NCBI RefSeq assembly: GCF_031177825.1
Contig: NZ_JAPSKE010000015.1
Location: forward strand, 79,940 to 143,939
From: Paenibacillus sp.
Lineage (GTDB): Bacteria; Bacillota; Bacilli; Paenibacillales; YIM-B00363
Reading direction: 5' to 3'
Length of the DNA: 64,000 nt
This document shows positions 8,858 through 18,556 of this stretch, one piece after another. Positions within the stretch are counted from its first letter, which is position 1. Each line of letters begins with the position of its first letter. The notes below the pieces were generated by a model, which was not told where the DNA came from, ran no database searches, and saw nothing but the letters and a program-made list of their open reading frames with translations. Position numbers and translations under genes: made by a program.

Positions 8858-10378
8858 ATGGAACGCATTGGCATCATCGACATCGGCTCCAACTCGATCC
8901 GCCTGGTCGTCTACGAATGCACGGCGTCTGGCGCGTACCGCGTCATCGACGAAACGAAAGAATCCGCTCGCCTCAGCGAACGGTTGGATAAGGACGGCCG
9001 CATCGCGGAGAGCGATATGCAATACATTACCGACACGCTTCGACGGTTCCAGCTGCTGTGCGAGCACCATGGCGCTTCTCGCATTCGCGCCGTCGCAACC
9101 GCCGCCGTGCGCAACTCCCCCGACAGCGCGAGAATCGCTCGCGAGCTGACGGAACGGACGGGCCTCGCCGTCGAGGTGCTCTCGGGCGCCGAGGAAGCGC
9201 GGCTCGGCTTCATCGGCATGATCAACGCCATCGACATCAAGGACGGCTTCGTCATCGACATCGGCGGCGGTAGCACGGAAGTGCTGTTGTTCCGGGACCG
9301 CGCCGTCTTGAAGAGCGTCTCGTTCCCGTTCGGCGCCGTCAATACGATGAAGCGGTTCGGGAAGAACGGCGACATCGACGAAGCCGCCGCCCAGGCCATC
9401 GTACGGACGGTCGAGGACGCGGCTCGGGACGAGCCGTGGATCGCCTCGGCGCCGGGCTTGCCGCTCGTCGGTCTCGGCGGCACGATCCGTTCGTTATGTA
9501 AAGTCGATCAGCGCGATCGCAAGTACTCGCTTCCGATCACCCATCATTACCAGATGACCGAGGAATCCGTGGACGAATGGCTGTCGCGGCTCGCCGGCGC
9601 GAAGCTCGAGCAGCGCAAGCGGATAGAAGGACTTTCCAAAGACCGCGCGGACATTATTGTACCCGGCCTGCTGATTCTCCATACCCTGTTCCGCTTATGC
9701 GGAGCATCGCACTACGTGATCAGCGGTTCGGGGCTTCGCGACGGCGTCTTCTTCGAGACGTTCCGTCCGGAGGCGCCGCAGTTCACCGACGTGCTGGAGC
9801 ACAGCGTGCACAATCTGCTCGCCCTGCACCCTTCCGTCTCGCTGAAGCATGTGGTGCATGTGGAGCGGCTCGCGATGAAGCTGTTCGCGGACTTGACCGA
9901 GGAACACGGCTACGGCGCGCGGGTCGGCACGTATCTGCACGTCGCCGCTCTCTTGTACCGCATCGGCATCTCGATCAATTACTATAACTACTACAAGCAC
10001 ACCTACTACTTGATGGCCCACTCGCGCGTGAACGGCTTGACGCATCGCGAGATTCTGTTATGCGCCTTGATCGCGTCGTTCAAGAGCGAAAAGCGTCTGA
10101 AGCCGTTGTTCGCGGCGCATCGCGACCTGCTCGCCGAAACCGACTTCGGCTTGATCGTCCGGCTCGGCGCGCTGCTGCAGGTCGCCGTCGCGCTCGATCG
10201 CAGCGGGACGCAGCCGATCGCGACGCTTTCCGCCCGGGCGATCGGGCGGGAGCTGCGCCTCGTCGTGAAGCCGCGACGCGCGTGGGACATCGAGCGGCGC
10301 GAGCTGCAGTCGCTGACGAAGGACTTCGGCAAGTCGTGGGGCCTCACTCTGCAAATCGTCGAATCCCCGTCTCCATAA
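8858..10378 (+). CDS. ppx: Ppx/GppA phosphatase with C-terminal HD-like domain (exopolyphosphatase)
   Basis: This 506-residue member of the Ppx/GppA family hydrolyses terminal phosphates from polyphosphate, or the pentaphosphate of pppGpp. The N-terminal ASKHA domain shows GIIDIGSNSIRLVVYE and the second phosphate loop VIDIGGGSTEVLLF. ATAAVRNSPDS and the conserved Glu in LSGAEEARLGF follow. The C-terminal third is helical and HD-like, with HVAALLYRIG. I start at the ATG giving MERIGIIDIG, since GAGGAGG lies 9 bases upstream; earlier ATGs are too close to or upstream of that site. It converges on ppk, which supports a polyphosphate role. Confidence 0.9.
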   Translation: MERIGIIDIGSNSIRLVVYECTASGAYRVIDETKESARLSERLDKDGRIAESDMQYITDTLRRFQLLCEHHGASRIRAVATAAVRNSPDSARIARELTERTGLAVEVLSGAEEARLGFIGMINAIDIKDGFVIDIGGGSTEVLLFRDRAVLKSVSFPFGAVNTMKRFGKNGDIDEAAAQAIVRTVEDAARDEPWIASAPGLPLVGLGGTIRSLCKVDQRDRKYSLPITHHYQMTEESVDEWLSRLAGAKLEQRKRIEGLSKDRADIIVPGLLILHTLFRLCGASHYVISGSGLRDGVFFETFRPEAPQFTDVLEHSVHNLLALHPSVSLKHVVHVERLAMKLFADLTEEHGYGARVGTYLHVAALLYRIGISINYYNYYKHTYYLMAHSRVNGLTHREILLCALIASFKSEKRLKPLFAAHRDLLAETDFGLIVRLGALLQVAVALDRSGTQPIATLSARAIGRELRLVVKPRRAWDIERRELQSLTKDFGKSWGLTLQIVESPSP

Positions 10379-10736
10379 ACTCCAACCGGTTCCCGAAGGG
10401 GTCGTTCGCGAAGAAGCGGACGACCCCTTCGCCCGCTCTGGCGTCGTCGTCGATCGTCGCGACGCAGCTCTTCGCGAGATGCTCGCGCAGCGCGTCGATC
10501 CCGGCGACCGCGAACGCAGGGTGCGCCTTCGCGGCCGGGACGAAATCCGCCTGCACCCCGATATGGACTTGATGTCTTCCGCATTGAAACCAGACGCCGC
10601 CGCGCCCCTTGAGCGCTTCGGGCTTCGGCAGCTCGGTCCAACCCAGGATGCCGGAGAAGAACGAACGCGCGGCTTCCTCGCATCCCGCCGGCGCGGCCAA
10701 CTGGATATGGTCGATGCCCTCGAAGGAAAATGTCAC
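10344..10736 (-). CDS. Glyoxalase/VOC superfamily protein
   Basis: The 130-residue protein has the paired beta-alpha-beta-beta-beta pattern of the vicinal oxygen chelate superfamily. The first metal-ligand region is IDHIQLAAP, followed by a central HQVHIGV, and it ends with the typical FFANDPFGNRLEFME (Glu ligand). Substrate cannot be told. The start is a GTG (MTFSFEGIDHIQL), 8 bases after a GGAGG; the upstream GTG overlaps that site. Its last 35 bases overlap the 3' end of the convergent ppx gene. Confidence 0.85.
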   Translation of the reverse strand: MTFSFEGIDHIQLAAPAGCEEAARSFFSGILGWTELPKPEALKGRGGVWFQCGRHQVHIGVQADFVPAAKAHPAFAVAGIDALREHLAKSCVATIDDDARAGEGVVRFFANDPFGNRLEFMETGIRRFAE

Positions 10737-10836
10737 GTGGGCCACCTCCTCGTTTCATGTAGCGAAACATCGTTTCATAAATTATACCACATTTTTCCCG
10801 ATTGCAACATCGCAGACAGCCCCGCCGATTTCGCGC

Positions 10837-10927
10837 CTCAGTTTGGGCCTACGTTATGCTCAATTTGAGCTCATCCTGCTCGACTACTCAAAATTTGATA
10901 CCATTTCGCTTAACCGCTCAAAATTCG
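10837..10927. repeat. Four imperfect CTCAAAATTTG-type units in an intergenic region
   Basis: Units CTCAGTTTG, CTCAATTTG, CTCAAAATTTG and CTCAAAATTCG begin near 10837, 10859, 10887 and 10917, with spacings of 22, 28 and 30 bases. They fill most of the 278-base gap between the VOC gene and ppk. They look like a decayed repeat. I see no gene there. Confidence 0.45.
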
Positions 10928-10965
10928 ACGCGATCGCGATCGCTGCCGACACGTTCGCCGAAACG

Positions 10966-10999
10966 CAGAAAACCCGCTCGGCTTCGGACCGAGCGGGTT
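10966..10999 (-). terminator. Intrinsic terminator after ppk
   Basis: Perfect 11-base arms AACCCGCTCGG and CCGAGCGGGTT flank a 7-base loop and run into TTTTC on the minus strand, 16 bases past the ppk stop. Confidence 0.85.
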
Positions 11000-11014
11000 C
11001 CCCATCGAAACAAC

Positions 11015-13150
11015 CTACCGCACCTTCCACTTCTCGATCTTCAGCGCCTCGAACTGGCTCCGCAGCGGCGCGCCGCCGCCCTTCACCCTCGCATACGCGC
11101 CGTTCGGGAGCAGCTCCCGCGCCTTGACGTTGTCCCGGAGCGCCAGCTCCAGCAGATGAATCAAGCTTTGCCGGATTTTTCGGTCGAACACCGGGCACAT
11201 CAGCTCGATCCGGCGCGTCAAGTTGCGAGTCATCCAATCCGCGCTGGCGATGTACACCTCGGGGTCGCCTCCGTTTTCGAAATAAAACACCCGCGAATGC
11301 TCGAGGAACCGGTCCACGATCGAGATGACGCGCACGTTCTGCGACAGCCCCGGCACGCCGGGACGTAAGCTGCAGACGCCGCGCACGATCAAGTCGATCT
11401 TCACGCCCGCCTGGCTCGCCTCGTACAGTTCGTCGATGATCTCCTGATGCGACAGCGAATTGATCTTCGCGATCATGCGAGCCGGCTTCCCCGCGCGGGC
11501 GTTGTCCGCCTCCCGGCGGATGAGCCGGAACAGCTGATCGCGCAGCCCGTTCGGCGCCACGCTGAGCGCCTTCCAATCCCGCGGAGCCGAGTAGCCGGTC
11601 ATCTCGTTGAACAACGCCGACGCGTCCTCGCCGATGACGGCATGGCTCGTGAACAAGCCGACGTCCGTATACAGCTTCGCGGTCGCGTCGTTATAGTTGC
11701 CGGTGCCGACATGAACGTACCGGCGCAAGCCGCTCGACTCCTGCCGAACGACGAGCAGCAGCTTCGCGTGCGTCTTCAGTCCGACGAGGCCGTAGACGAC
11801 GTGACAGCCCGACTGCTCGAGCCGGCGCGCCCATGCGATGTTCCGCTCCTCGTCGAACCGCGCCTTCAGCTCGACGACGACCGTCACCTGCTTCCCCGCC
11901 TCGGCCGCCTGCGCCAGCGACTGCACGAGCAGCGAGTTGCCGCTCACCCGATACAGCGTCATCTTGATCGCCAGCACCTTCGGATCGTGCGCCGCCTGCG
12001 AGACGAAGTCGGTGACGGTGTCGAACGACTCGTACGGGTGATGCACGAGCACGTCCTGCTTCGTGAACGCCGCGAACAGATCGCCGCCCGCCTTGCCCTC
12101 CTCGTCGACGAGCTCCTTCGGATAGGCGGGCTTCACCGGCGGATACCGCAGTCCGTCGTACCCCGGCAGCGTCGCCGCGAATTTCATCAAGTACGTCAGA
12201 TCGAGCGGTCCGTCGTATACGAAGACGTGATCGTCGACTTCGAATTCTTCTTGCAGCATCTCGAGCGCGTACGGGTGCATGCCCTTCTCGATTTCAAGCC
12301 GGACGGGGGAACCCCAGCGGCGTTTGCGGAGCTCCTTTTCGATTTCCTCGAGCAAGTCCTCCGCGCCTTCCTCGTTGAGCGTCATATCCGCATTGCGCGT
12401 CAGACGGAACGAATGGACGGCGATCGGCACGTACCCCGTAAACAGCGAATGAATATGCCGCTTGATGATCGTCTCCATGAGGATGAATTCGAGCTTCTTG
12501 CTGTTTTGCCGGCGGGGCAGCTGCACCGTCCGCTGCAAGATCGAAGGCACTTGCACGATCGCGAAATACGGCTCCTCGTCGGTGTCGCCGTCGCGCCGCA
12601 GCACGACCGCGAGGTACACGCCGAGCGTATGCACCAACGGGAACGGACGGCTCTGATCGACCGCCATCGGCGTCAATACCGGAAACACGATGTCGTGATA
12701 AAACTGATCCATCGCCGCGCGCTGCGTCGCGTTCAAGTCGTCGTACTCCGAGACGTAGCAGATGCCCTCCTTCGCAAGCAGCCGCATAAGCTCCCGGTAC
12801 GTCTTATATTGATCGTGCACGAGCTCGCCCGTGCGCTTCATGATGCGCTTGACGAGGCCGGAAGGCGTATAGCCGGAGAAATCCTTTTTCTGATACCCCG
12901 CCTTGATCTGATCGATCATGCCCGCGACCCGCACGCTCACGAATTCGTCGAAATTCGACGAGACGATCGACAGAAATTTCACCCGCTCCAGCAGCGGCGT
13001 ATCCGGGTCCTGCGCTTCTTCCAGCACTCTTCGATTGAATTGCAGCCAGCTTAAGTCGCGATTGACGTAGCGATTGCTTACATCTCTAGCCGCATGGTCT
13101 TTCTTGGTCACGCCGTACCACCCTCCGCGCCGAATCCTGTTCACCTTCAT
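11015..13150 (-). CDS. ppk1: Polyphosphate kinase 1
   Basis: The enzyme of about 711 residues polymerises the gamma-phosphate of ATP into inorganic polyphosphate. The N-terminal domain begins at YVNRDLSWLQFNRRVLEEA. The phospho-accepting histidine lies in GLKTHAKLLLVVR and the second essential histidine in VDRFLEHSRVFYF. SADWMTRNLTRRIE closes the C2 domain. Two starts are possible: the ATG used here (MKVNRIRRGGW), with a partial GGGAG site, or a GTG 13 codons later with GGAGGG about 10 bases upstream. It converges on ppx across the VOC gene, pairing synthesis and breakdown of polyphosphate. Confidence 0.95.
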   Translation of the reverse strand: MKVNRIRRGGWYGVTKKDHAARDVSNRYVNRDLSWLQFNRRVLEEAQDPDTPLLERVKFLSIVSSNFDEFVSVRVAGMIDQIKAGYQKKDFSGYTPSGLVKRIMKRTGELVHDQYKTYRELMRLLAKEGICYVSEYDDLNATQRAAMDQFYHDIVFPVLTPMAVDQSRPFPLVHTLGVYLAVVLRRDGDTDEEPYFAIVQVPSILQRTVQLPRRQNSKKLEFILMETIIKRHIHSLFTGYVPIAVHSFRLTRNADMTLNEEGAEDLLEEIEKELRKRRWGSPVRLEIEKGMHPYALEMLQEEFEVDDHVFVYDGPLDLTYLMKFAATLPGYDGLRYPPVKPAYPKELVDEEGKAGGDLFAAFTKQDVLVHHPYESFDTVTDFVSQAAHDPKVLAIKMTLYRVSGNSLLVQSLAQAAEAGKQVTVVVELKARFDEERNIAWARRLEQSGCHVVYGLVGLKTHAKLLLVVRQESSGLRRYVHVGTGNYNDATAKLYTDVGLFTSHAVIGEDASALFNEMTGYSAPRDWKALSVAPNGLRDQLFRLIRREADNARAGKPARMIAKINSLSHQEIIDELYEASQAGVKIDLIVRGVCSLRPGVPGLSQNVRVISIVDRFLEHSRVFYFENGGDPEVYIASADWMTRNLTRRIELMCPVFDRKIRQSLIHLLELALRDNVKARELLPNGAYARVKGGGAPLRSQFEALKIEKWKVR

Positions 13151-13201
13151 CGTACCGCTTCTCCCGGCTCCAATCATGTTAAGGTTTTGTAAAGACGCGA
13201 A

Positions 13202-13591
13202 TTATCGGTAGAATCGCAGCTCGCCCCGGTCGATTTTCCGCTTGATGAACTTCAAGAGCGCACTTTTGAAAATGAACCTCGTCCCCGGAAACACCAACAC
13301 GATCCCGACCGCGTCGGTTAGGAACCCGGGGGTCAGCATTAGCAAGCCGCCGGCGAAAATGCAAATGCCGTCCAGAATCGACGACGTCGGAACGATTCCG
13401 CGCGACAGCTCCACTCTCGCGTATTCGAGCACGCGCCGGCCTTCCCGCTTCGCGAGGTACGCGCCGGCGAAGCCCATGATCACGATCAAAGCGAACGTCT
13501 GCCAGCCGCCGATCAAGCGCCCCGTCTCGAGCAAAATCCAAATCTCGAGCGCGGGTATGAGCACCATCAGGAGCACCATCCATCGGAACAT
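13202..13591 (-). CDS. fxsA: FxsA family membrane protein
   Basis: The 129-residue protein has four hydrophobic segments. It carries the family signature of an N-terminal P-x-x-E (LIPALEIWILLETG), the internal MGFAGAYLAKREGRR and the LMLTPGFLTDAVG loop. FxsA proteins are cytoplasmic-membrane proteins; in E. coli overproduction relieves phage T7 exclusion by F, but the normal role is unclear. The B. subtilis relative YtwI is also near pyk and citZ. It starts 3 bases after the thioesterase stop, so the two are cotranscribed. Confidence 0.88.
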   Translation of the reverse strand: MFRWMVLLMVLIPALEIWILLETGRLIGGWQTFALIVIMGFAGAYLAKREGRRVLEYARVELSRGIVPTSSILDGICIFAGGLLMLTPGFLTDAVGIVLVFPGTRFIFKSALLKFIKRKIDRGELRFYR

Positions 13592-13594
13592 CGG

Positions 13595-14023
13595 CTATTC
13601 CCTCCTCTCGGCGGCTCGGGACAACGCCTCGTAGACGTCCGGCGCCGCCTTGGACAGCCGCACCGGTTTCCACTCGCGATCGACCCATACATGCATGGAC
13701 GTTCCCGTCACGAGGAGACGATCCGGTTCGTCCGCGAGAGTGATTTCGTATTCGAACGTCAGGCGCACCGGCCCCAGCTCCTTGATTCTGCACCGGACGA
13801 CGACCTCGTCGTCGTAGCGCGCAGGGTGCTTATATTGAATCGCAAGATCGACGACCGGCAGCAGCAGCCCCCGCTCCTCGATCGCGCGGTACGCGTAGCC
13901 GTGCGCCCGCGTCCAGTCGGTGCGCGCGATCTCGAACCATGTTACGTAATTGCCGTGGTAGACGACGCCCATCGCGTCCGTCTCCTGATATCGCACCCGG
14001 ACCGTCACCGCATGCCAGGACAT
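13595..14023 (-). CDS. Acyl-CoA thioesterase, YbgC/4HBT hotdog family
   Basis: The 142-residue single-hotdog protein shows the YbgC/4-hydroxybenzoyl-CoA thioesterase motif QETDAMGVVYHGNYVTWFE, with its catalytic Asp, then GLLLPVVDLAIQYKHPARYDD. It should hydrolyse acyl-CoA thioesters in the cytoplasm; chain preference cannot be read. GGGGAG lies 6 bases before the chosen ATG (MSWHAVTVRVRY); an ATG 12 codons upstream lacks a site. Downstream fxsA follows at 3 bases. Confidence 0.88.
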   Translation of the reverse strand: MSWHAVTVRVRYQETDAMGVVYHGNYVTWFEIARTDWTRAHGYAYRAIEERGLLLPVVDLAIQYKHPARYDDEVVVRCRIKELGPVRLTFEYEITLADEPDRLLVTGTSMHVWVDREWKPVRLSKAAPDVYEALSRAAERRE

Positions 14024-14059
14024 GCTTCGCTCCCCTCTCTTCTTCGCCGACGACGACAA

Positions 14060-14083
14060 GGGCGGCGCCGGACGGCGCCGCCC
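14060..14083. other. GC-only hairpin between pyk and thioesterase gene
   Basis: Arms GGGCGGCGCC and GGCGCCGCCC are perfect with a 4-base loop. No T-run follows on either strand, so it may stabilise the pyk 3' end or terminate weakly. It lies 30 bases after the pyk stop. Confidence 0.5.
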
Positions 14084-14113
14084 GAGCAGCGTGCTTGTAA
14101 GTCGGTTATTCTT

Positions 14114-15868
14114 TTATAATACGTTCGACTTGCCGGAATAAATGACTCCGAGTTCCGCGTATACGGATACTTCCGCGCCTTCCTGCAAGAGGGTCGTCGC
14201 GTCTTTCACGCCGACGATGACCGGCTTGCCGAGGCTGAGCGCCACGACCGCCGCATGCGACGTGATGCCGCCGGATTCCGTAATGACCGCGGACGCGCGT
14301 TCGAACGCCGGCACATAGTCCTTATCGGTCGAGATCGTCACGAGAATGTCGCCCGTTTGCGTCTTCTCGAGCGCTTCCTTCGCGCTCTTCGCGACGACGA
14401 CCTTGCCGCTCGCGCTCTGCGTGCCGATGCCTTGACCCTTGGCGATCATCTGGCCGATCTGATGGATCTTGATCAGGTTCGTCGCGCCCGAGCGGCCGAC
14501 CGGCACGCCCGCCGTAATGACGACGAGATCGCCGAGATTGACAAGGCCGCCGCGCTGCGCCGCCGATACCGACATGTCGAACAGCTCGTCCGTATTCGCG
14601 GCTTCCTCGCCCTTCACCGGGAACACGCCGAACACGAGGTTGAGGCGGCGCATGACGGACTCGTCCGGCGTGACCGCGATGATCGGCGCCTTCGGACGGT
14701 ACTTCGACACCATGCGCGCCGTGTAGCCCGTCTCGGTCGGCGTAATGATCGCCTTCGCGTCGAGGTCGAGCGCCGAGTTGGCGACCGCCTGCGAGATCGC
14801 TTCCGTCACGCTCGTCTGCTGCGCGTTCGCTTGGCGAAGGAAAATTTCGCGGTATTCGAGCGCGGATTCCGCCCGCTCGGCGATGCGCGCCATCGTCTGC
14901 ACCGACTCGACCGGATATTTGCCCGCCGCCGTCTCGCCGGATAGCATCGTCGCGTCCGTGCCGTCGAAGATCGCGTTCGCCACGTCGCTCGCTTCCGCGC
15001 GCGTCGGGCGCGGCATGCGCTGCATCGAGTCGAGCATCTGCGTCGCCGTAATGACCGGCTTGCCGGCGCGGTTGCACATCTCGATCATGCGCTTCTGCAC
15101 GAGCGGCACTTCTTCCGCCGGAATTTCGACGCCGAGATCGCCGCGCGCGACCATCAGGCCGTCGGACACCTCGAGAATTTCGGCGAGGTTGTCCACGCCT
15201 TCTTGGTTTTCGATCTTGGAGATGATCTGGATATGCTGCGCGTTATGCTCCTCGAGAATGGCGCGAATTTCCATGACGTCGCTCGCCTTGCGGACGAACG
15301 ATGCCGCGATGAAGTCGATGCCTTGCTGGATGCCGAAGCGGATGTCCGCCGCGTCCTTTTCCGTAATGCCCGGCAGGTTGATGCGCACGCCCGGTACATT
15401 GACGCCCTTGCGGCTCTTGATCGGACCGTTGTTCACGATGCGGCAGACGATGTCCGTGCCCTTGATCTCCTCGACGCGCAAGCCGATGAGGCCGTCGTCG
15501 ATCAGGATCGTAGAGCCGACATGCACGTCCTGCGGCAGCTGGTTGTAGCTGACCGGGACGCGATTGCGGTCGCCTAAGATTTCTTCGGTCGTCAGCGTAA
15601 TCGTCTCGCCTTGGACGAGCTCGATCGGCTCTTCCTTCAGCTTGCCGAGCCGGATTTCCGGGCCCTTCGTATCGAGCAGGATGGAGACCGTCTTGCCGAG
15701 CTCCTCGCGAACCTTCTTAATGTTCGTAATGCGTCCGCCGTGCTCCTCGAAATCTCCGTGCGAAAAGTTCAGCCGAGCGACGTTCATGCCGGCGAGCACC
15801 AGCTTCTTCAGGTTTTCCGGCGATTCCGATGCGGGGCCGATCGTACATACGATTTTTGTCTTGCGCAT
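14114..15868 (-). CDS. pyk: Pyruvate kinase with C-terminal PEP-utilising-like domain
   Basis: The 584-residue, Bacillus-type pyruvate kinase makes ATP and pyruvate from PEP at the end of glycolysis. It begins [16 protein letters not shown] and has the substrate loop [16 protein letters not shown], the metal and PEP site [12 protein letters not shown], and [13 protein letters not shown]. After the classical C-domain comes an extra phosphohistidine-like module of about 100 residues with [19 protein letters not shown], as in Bacillus and Geobacillus Pyk. An AGGAGG-like site precedes the ATG. In many relatives pfkA lies between accA and pyk; here it does not. Confidence 0.97.
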   Translation of the reverse strand: MRKTKIVCTIGPASESPENLKKLVLAGMNVARLNFSHGDFEEHGGRITNIKKVREELGKTVSILLDTKGPEIRLGKLKEEPIELVQGETITLTTEEILGDRNRVPVSYNQLPQDVHVGSTILIDDGLIGLRVEEIKGTDIVCRIVNNGPIKSRKGVNVPGVRINLPGITEKDAADIRFGIQQGIDFIAASFVRKASDVMEIRAILEEHNAQHIQIISKIENQEGVDNLAEILEVSDGLMVARGDLGVEIPAEEVPLVQKRMIEMCNRAGKPVITATQMLDSMQRMPRPTRAEASDVANAIFDGTDATMLSGETAAGKYPVESVQTMARIAERAESALEYREIFLRQANAQQTSVTEAISQAVANSALDLDAKAIITPTETGYTARMVSKYRPKAPIIAVTPDESVMRRLNLVFGVFPVKGEEAANTDELFDMSVSAAQRGGLVNLGDLVVITAGVPVGRSGATNLIKIHQIGQMIAKGQGIGTQSASGKVVVAKSAKEALEKTQTGDILVTISTDKDYVPAFERASAVITESGGITSHAAVVALSLGKPVIVGVKDATTLLQEGAEVSVYAELGVIYSGKSNVL

Positions 15869-15982
15869 GGTTTTTGCTCCTCCCTATTTACCAACACATA
15901 CTGCTTTTATCTACAACGCCGGAAGGGTTGTCCCATCCGACGAATCGAACGTTCGTTTACTTCGCAACAATTCTAAACGCAC

Positions 15983-16018
15983 AAAGAACGCCGGGATGTG
16001 AGCTTCGTCACGCCGGCG
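15983..16018 (-). terminator. Probable terminator after accA
   Basis: An imperfect stem CGCCGGCGTGA / TCACATCCCGGCG on the minus strand is followed by TTCTTTG, just downstream of the accA stop. It would separate accDA from pyk transcription. Confidence 0.65.
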
Positions 16019-16033
16019 ATCCTTTGCTGCAGG

Positions 16034-16996
16034 TCAACGCGGGATATAAGTAAACTTTCCAATTTTCCGGAATTTATGATATCGATCCTCGCGCAGCTGC
16101 TCCGGCGTCATCTTCCTAAGTTGTTCGAGATGTTCCCATACGGCTTGCTTGATGCTCGCCGCCTGCTCGGCCACGTCGCGATGCGCGCCGCCCTTCGGCT
16201 CGGGAACGACCGCCTCGACGATCTCGAGCTCGAGCATGTCCTTCGCCGTAATGCGCATCGCTTCCGCGGCTTGGTCCGCCTTGGTGGCGTCCTTCCACAG
16301 AATGGAAGCTGCGGCGTTCGGCGAGCTGACGGAATAGATGGCGTTCTCGAGCATGAGCACGCGGTTGCCGACGCCGAGCGCGAGCGCCCCGCCGCTGCCG
16401 CCTTCGCCGATGACGACGCAAATAATCGGCACGCCGAACTTCGCCATCTCCATAAGATTGCGCGCGATCGCTTCCGACTGATTGCGTTCCTCGGCGGCAC
16501 CGCCCGGATACGCTCCAGGCGTATCGATGAACGTCACGATCGGACGGCCGAACTTGTCCGCCTGGCGCATGAGCCGAAGCGCCTTGCGGAACCCTTCCGG
16601 ATGCGGCATGCCGAAGTGGCGCGCGATATTGTCTTTCGTGTCTTTGCCCTTCTGATGCCCGACGACCGTCACCGGCACGCCGTTCAGCTTCGCGATGCCG
16701 CCGATGATCGCCAGATCGTCGGCATACATCCGATCGCCATGAAACTCTATGAAATCCGTGAAAATATGCTGGATGTAATCGACTGTCGTCGGCCGCATCG
16801 CGTGTCGCGCCAACTGCATGCGTTCCGCCGGTCTCATGTCCGTGTACAACTCCTGCTCGAGTTTGGAATAACGCTCCTCGAGTCTAGCGATTTCGTCCGT
16901 GAAGTCGATCCCGCGTTCGGCGCTGAACGCCTTCAACTCGTCGATCTTCTGGCGGAGCTCCACCAAAGGTTTCTCGAAATTCATCTCACCCGGCAT
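16034..16996 (-). CDS. accA: Acetyl-CoA carboxylase carboxyltransferase subunit alpha
   Basis: The 320-residue AccA partners AccD to transfer the carboxyl from carboxybiotin to acetyl-CoA, making malonyl-CoA for fatty acid synthesis. Family segments are [43 protein letters not shown], and the oxyanion-forming [14 protein letters not shown]. The first ATG ([11 protein letters not shown]) follows GGGGAGG by 8 bases inside accD, giving an 11-base overlap and tight coupling. accB and accC are elsewhere. Confidence 0.97.
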   Translation of the reverse strand: MPGEMNFEKPLVELRQKIDELKAFSAERGIDFTDEIARLEERYSKLEQELYTDMRPAERMQLARHAMRPTTVDYIQHIFTDFIEFHGDRMYADDLAIIGGIAKLNGVPVTVVGHQKGKDTKDNIARHFGMPHPEGFRKALRLMRQADKFGRPIVTFIDTPGAYPGGAAEERNQSEAIARNLMEMAKFGVPIICVVIGEGGSGGALALGVGNRVLMLENAIYSVSSPNAAASILWKDATKADQAAEAMRITAKDMLELEIVEAVVPEPKGGAHRDVAEQAASIKQAVWEHLEQLRKMTPEQLREDRYHKFRKIGKFTYIPR

Positions 16997-17858
16997 CGGA
17001 CGTACCTCCCCTCACCGCGTGCAAGTCGAGCAGTTGGATTAATGTTTGGCGCATGTCCTTCCGGTGCACGACCTTGTCGATCTGGCCGTGGGCCAAGTCG
17101 AACTCCGCCGTCTGGAAGTTTTCCGGCAGCTTCTGGCGGATCGTCTGTTCGATGACGATACGGCCGGTGAAGCCGACGATCGCGCCCGGCTCCGCGAGAA
17201 TGACGTCGCCGAGCATCGCGAAGCTCGCCGAGACGCCGCCGAGCGTCGGGTCGGTGAACACCGACACGAAGAGGCCCCCTGCTTGGTTATGCTTCTCGAG
17301 CGCCGCGGACGTCTTCGCCATCTGCATAAGGCTAAGAATGCTCTCTTGCATTCTAGCTCCGCCCGACGTGGAAAAGATGATCAGCGGGTAGTTTTTCTGG
17401 GTAGCCTTCTCGATCGCTCTCGTAATCTTCTCGCCTACGACCGATCCCATACTGCCGCTGAAGAAGTCGAAGCTCATGACCGCGAGCACGACGGGAAAGC
17501 CCCCGATCGTCCCTTCCCCGGTCACCACGGCATCGAGCAAGCCGCTTTTCTCCTGCTGCTGCTGCAGCTTCTTCGCATAGCCTGGGAACTCCAGCGGATC
17601 TTCCGAAATCATGTCGGAGTCGTACTCAAAAAGACGGCCCTCATCCATCGTCAGCTCGACGCGCTCGTAGGCGTTCAGCTTCTGGTGATGCCCGCAGGAG
17701 GCGCATACCTTGAGGTTCTTCTCGACCTCTTTGCTGAATTGAATGTGGCCGCATTTCGGACATTTATTCATTAATCCTTCAGGGATCTCATGCTTGGCAT
17801 TCGGAGAGGGAATCGTGGCGTATTTCCGTTTATGCGAAAACCAATCTCTTACGTTCAC
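16986..17858 (-). CDS. accD: Acetyl-CoA carboxylase carboxyltransferase subunit beta
   Basis: The 290-residue AccD has an N-terminal four-cysteine zinc ribbon (CPKCGHIQ and CASCGHH) and then the crotonase-like carboxyltransferase fold with [19 protein letters not shown] and [13 protein letters not shown] choose the GTG start giving [13 protein letters not shown], since GAGG lies 7 bases before it; a GTG two codons earlier overlaps the site. It overlaps accA and follows the 62-residue protein gene by 48 bases, so all three are likely one operon. Confidence 0.97.
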   Translation of the reverse strand: MNVRDWFSHKRKYATIPSPNAKHEIPEGLMNKCPKCGHIQFSKEVEKNLKVCASCGHHQKLNAYERVELTMDEGRLFEYDSDMISEDPLEFPGYAKKLQQQQEKSGLLDAVVTGEGTIGGFPVVLAVMSFDFFSGSMGSVVGEKITRAIEKATQKNYPLIIFSTSGGARMQESILSLMQMAKTSAALEKHNQAGGLFVSVFTDPTLGGVSASFAMLGDVILAEPGAIVGFTGRIVIEQTIRQKLPENFQTAEFDLAHGQIDKVVHRKDMRQTLIQLLDLHAVRGGTSDAG

Positions 17859-17906
17859 AAGCACACCTCACAGAAGCGAAATTCGTTGCATGCGGCAAGC
17901 CCGCAA

Positions 17907-18095
17907 TTACATATGAAGAATGGTCGTCAGCACTTCCTGTACGTCGCCCACTTCGCCTTCGGGGACCAAGATCTCGAACTGCTGTTTCGTCAAGTTGATC
18001 GGCCGGACTTGAACCAGAAACCCTTCGTCCGTCAGCTTCTGTCGGATCCGTTCCGCGATTTTTGCCGTGGGAGCGATGTAGATGACCGTCCACAT
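17907..18095 (-). CDS. Small conserved protein upstream of accDA
   Basis: The 62-residue protein, beginning MWTVIYIAPTAKIAER, has a beta-alpha-beta-beta-alpha outline (DEGFLVQVRPI, FEILVPEGEVGDVQEVL) that resembles small ACT- or DUF2007-like domains. I believe similar proteins sit before accD in Paenibacillus and are sometimes labelled glutamate decarboxylase, which the sequence does not support because there is no PLP lysine or catalytic fold. A GGAGG site precedes the ATG. The position suggests a link to fatty acid synthesis, but that is inference. Confidence 0.8.
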   Translation of the reverse strand: MWTVIYIAPTAKIAERIRQKLTDEGFLVQVRPINLTKQQFEILVPEGEVGDVQEVLTTILHM

Positions 18096-18187
18096 GGTGG
18101 CAACCTCCTGACGCGTATTAAAGCCTGTACCACAATCGGGCGCGTTCCGCCCGTATGAAGGTAAATGATAGCATAAGCAATGAGAAC

Positions 18188-18217
18188 ATCATAGCATAAT
18201 CGTTGAATTTCGGGCAA
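18188..18217 (-). promoter_or_regulatory. SigA-type promoter for the accDA operon
   Basis: On the minus strand, TTGCCC (18217-18212) and TATGAT (18193-18188) are 18 bases apart, about 95 bases upstream of the 62-residue gene. A second TTATGCTATSAT copy lies about 22 bases downstream. The rest of the 460-base gap to pgpA holds a short GCGACC/GGTCGC hairpin, a repeated GGCATGTCCG and no convincing gene. Confidence 0.55.
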
Positions 18218-18473
18218 GGAAGCGACCTTCGGTCGCCGCAAGCTCAGGCTCGGCATGTCCGCGTCAGGCATGTCCGTTAACCATTGTATGCCGTTCGTAC
18301 GTCGATATGTCTCTGCGCGAAGGCGGCGATGCCTGTCAGGGATTCTCCATGGTCCCTTAATTACACAGGAGTCCTACCCTACAACGTATTCCTGTACTTT
18401 AAAGTGGATGGGCGTTGAAGGTGTACGCGAAGGAGGAGTGTAAGAGGTTGTATGAGGATTTGCCGCACATCAA

Positions 18474-18508
18474 AGAAAAACGCGCTGCCGGCCATCGCCG
18501 ACAACGCG
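18474..18508 (-). terminator. Intrinsic terminator after pgpA
   Basis: On the minus strand CGCGTTGTCGGC and GCCGGCAGCGCG pair (with G-U pairs) around a 4-base loop and run into TTTTTCTTT, about 50 bases past the pgpA stop. Confidence 0.8.
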
Positions 18509-18556
18509 TCTCTTCCCTTGCGATTATTCGCTTATCCGGCAAGTATCCGCTAACGG

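Noticed and set aside
17907..18095. Label of glutamate decarboxylase for the 62-residue protein before accD
   Set aside because: The protein is far too short, with no PLP-binding lysine motif.
18415..18540. Short plus-strand frame beginning MKVYAKEECKRLYEDLPHIKEKRA
   Set aside because: It runs through the pgpA terminator and loses protein-like composition after about 25 residues. There is no ribosome site before its TTG start. It might be a decayed fragment.
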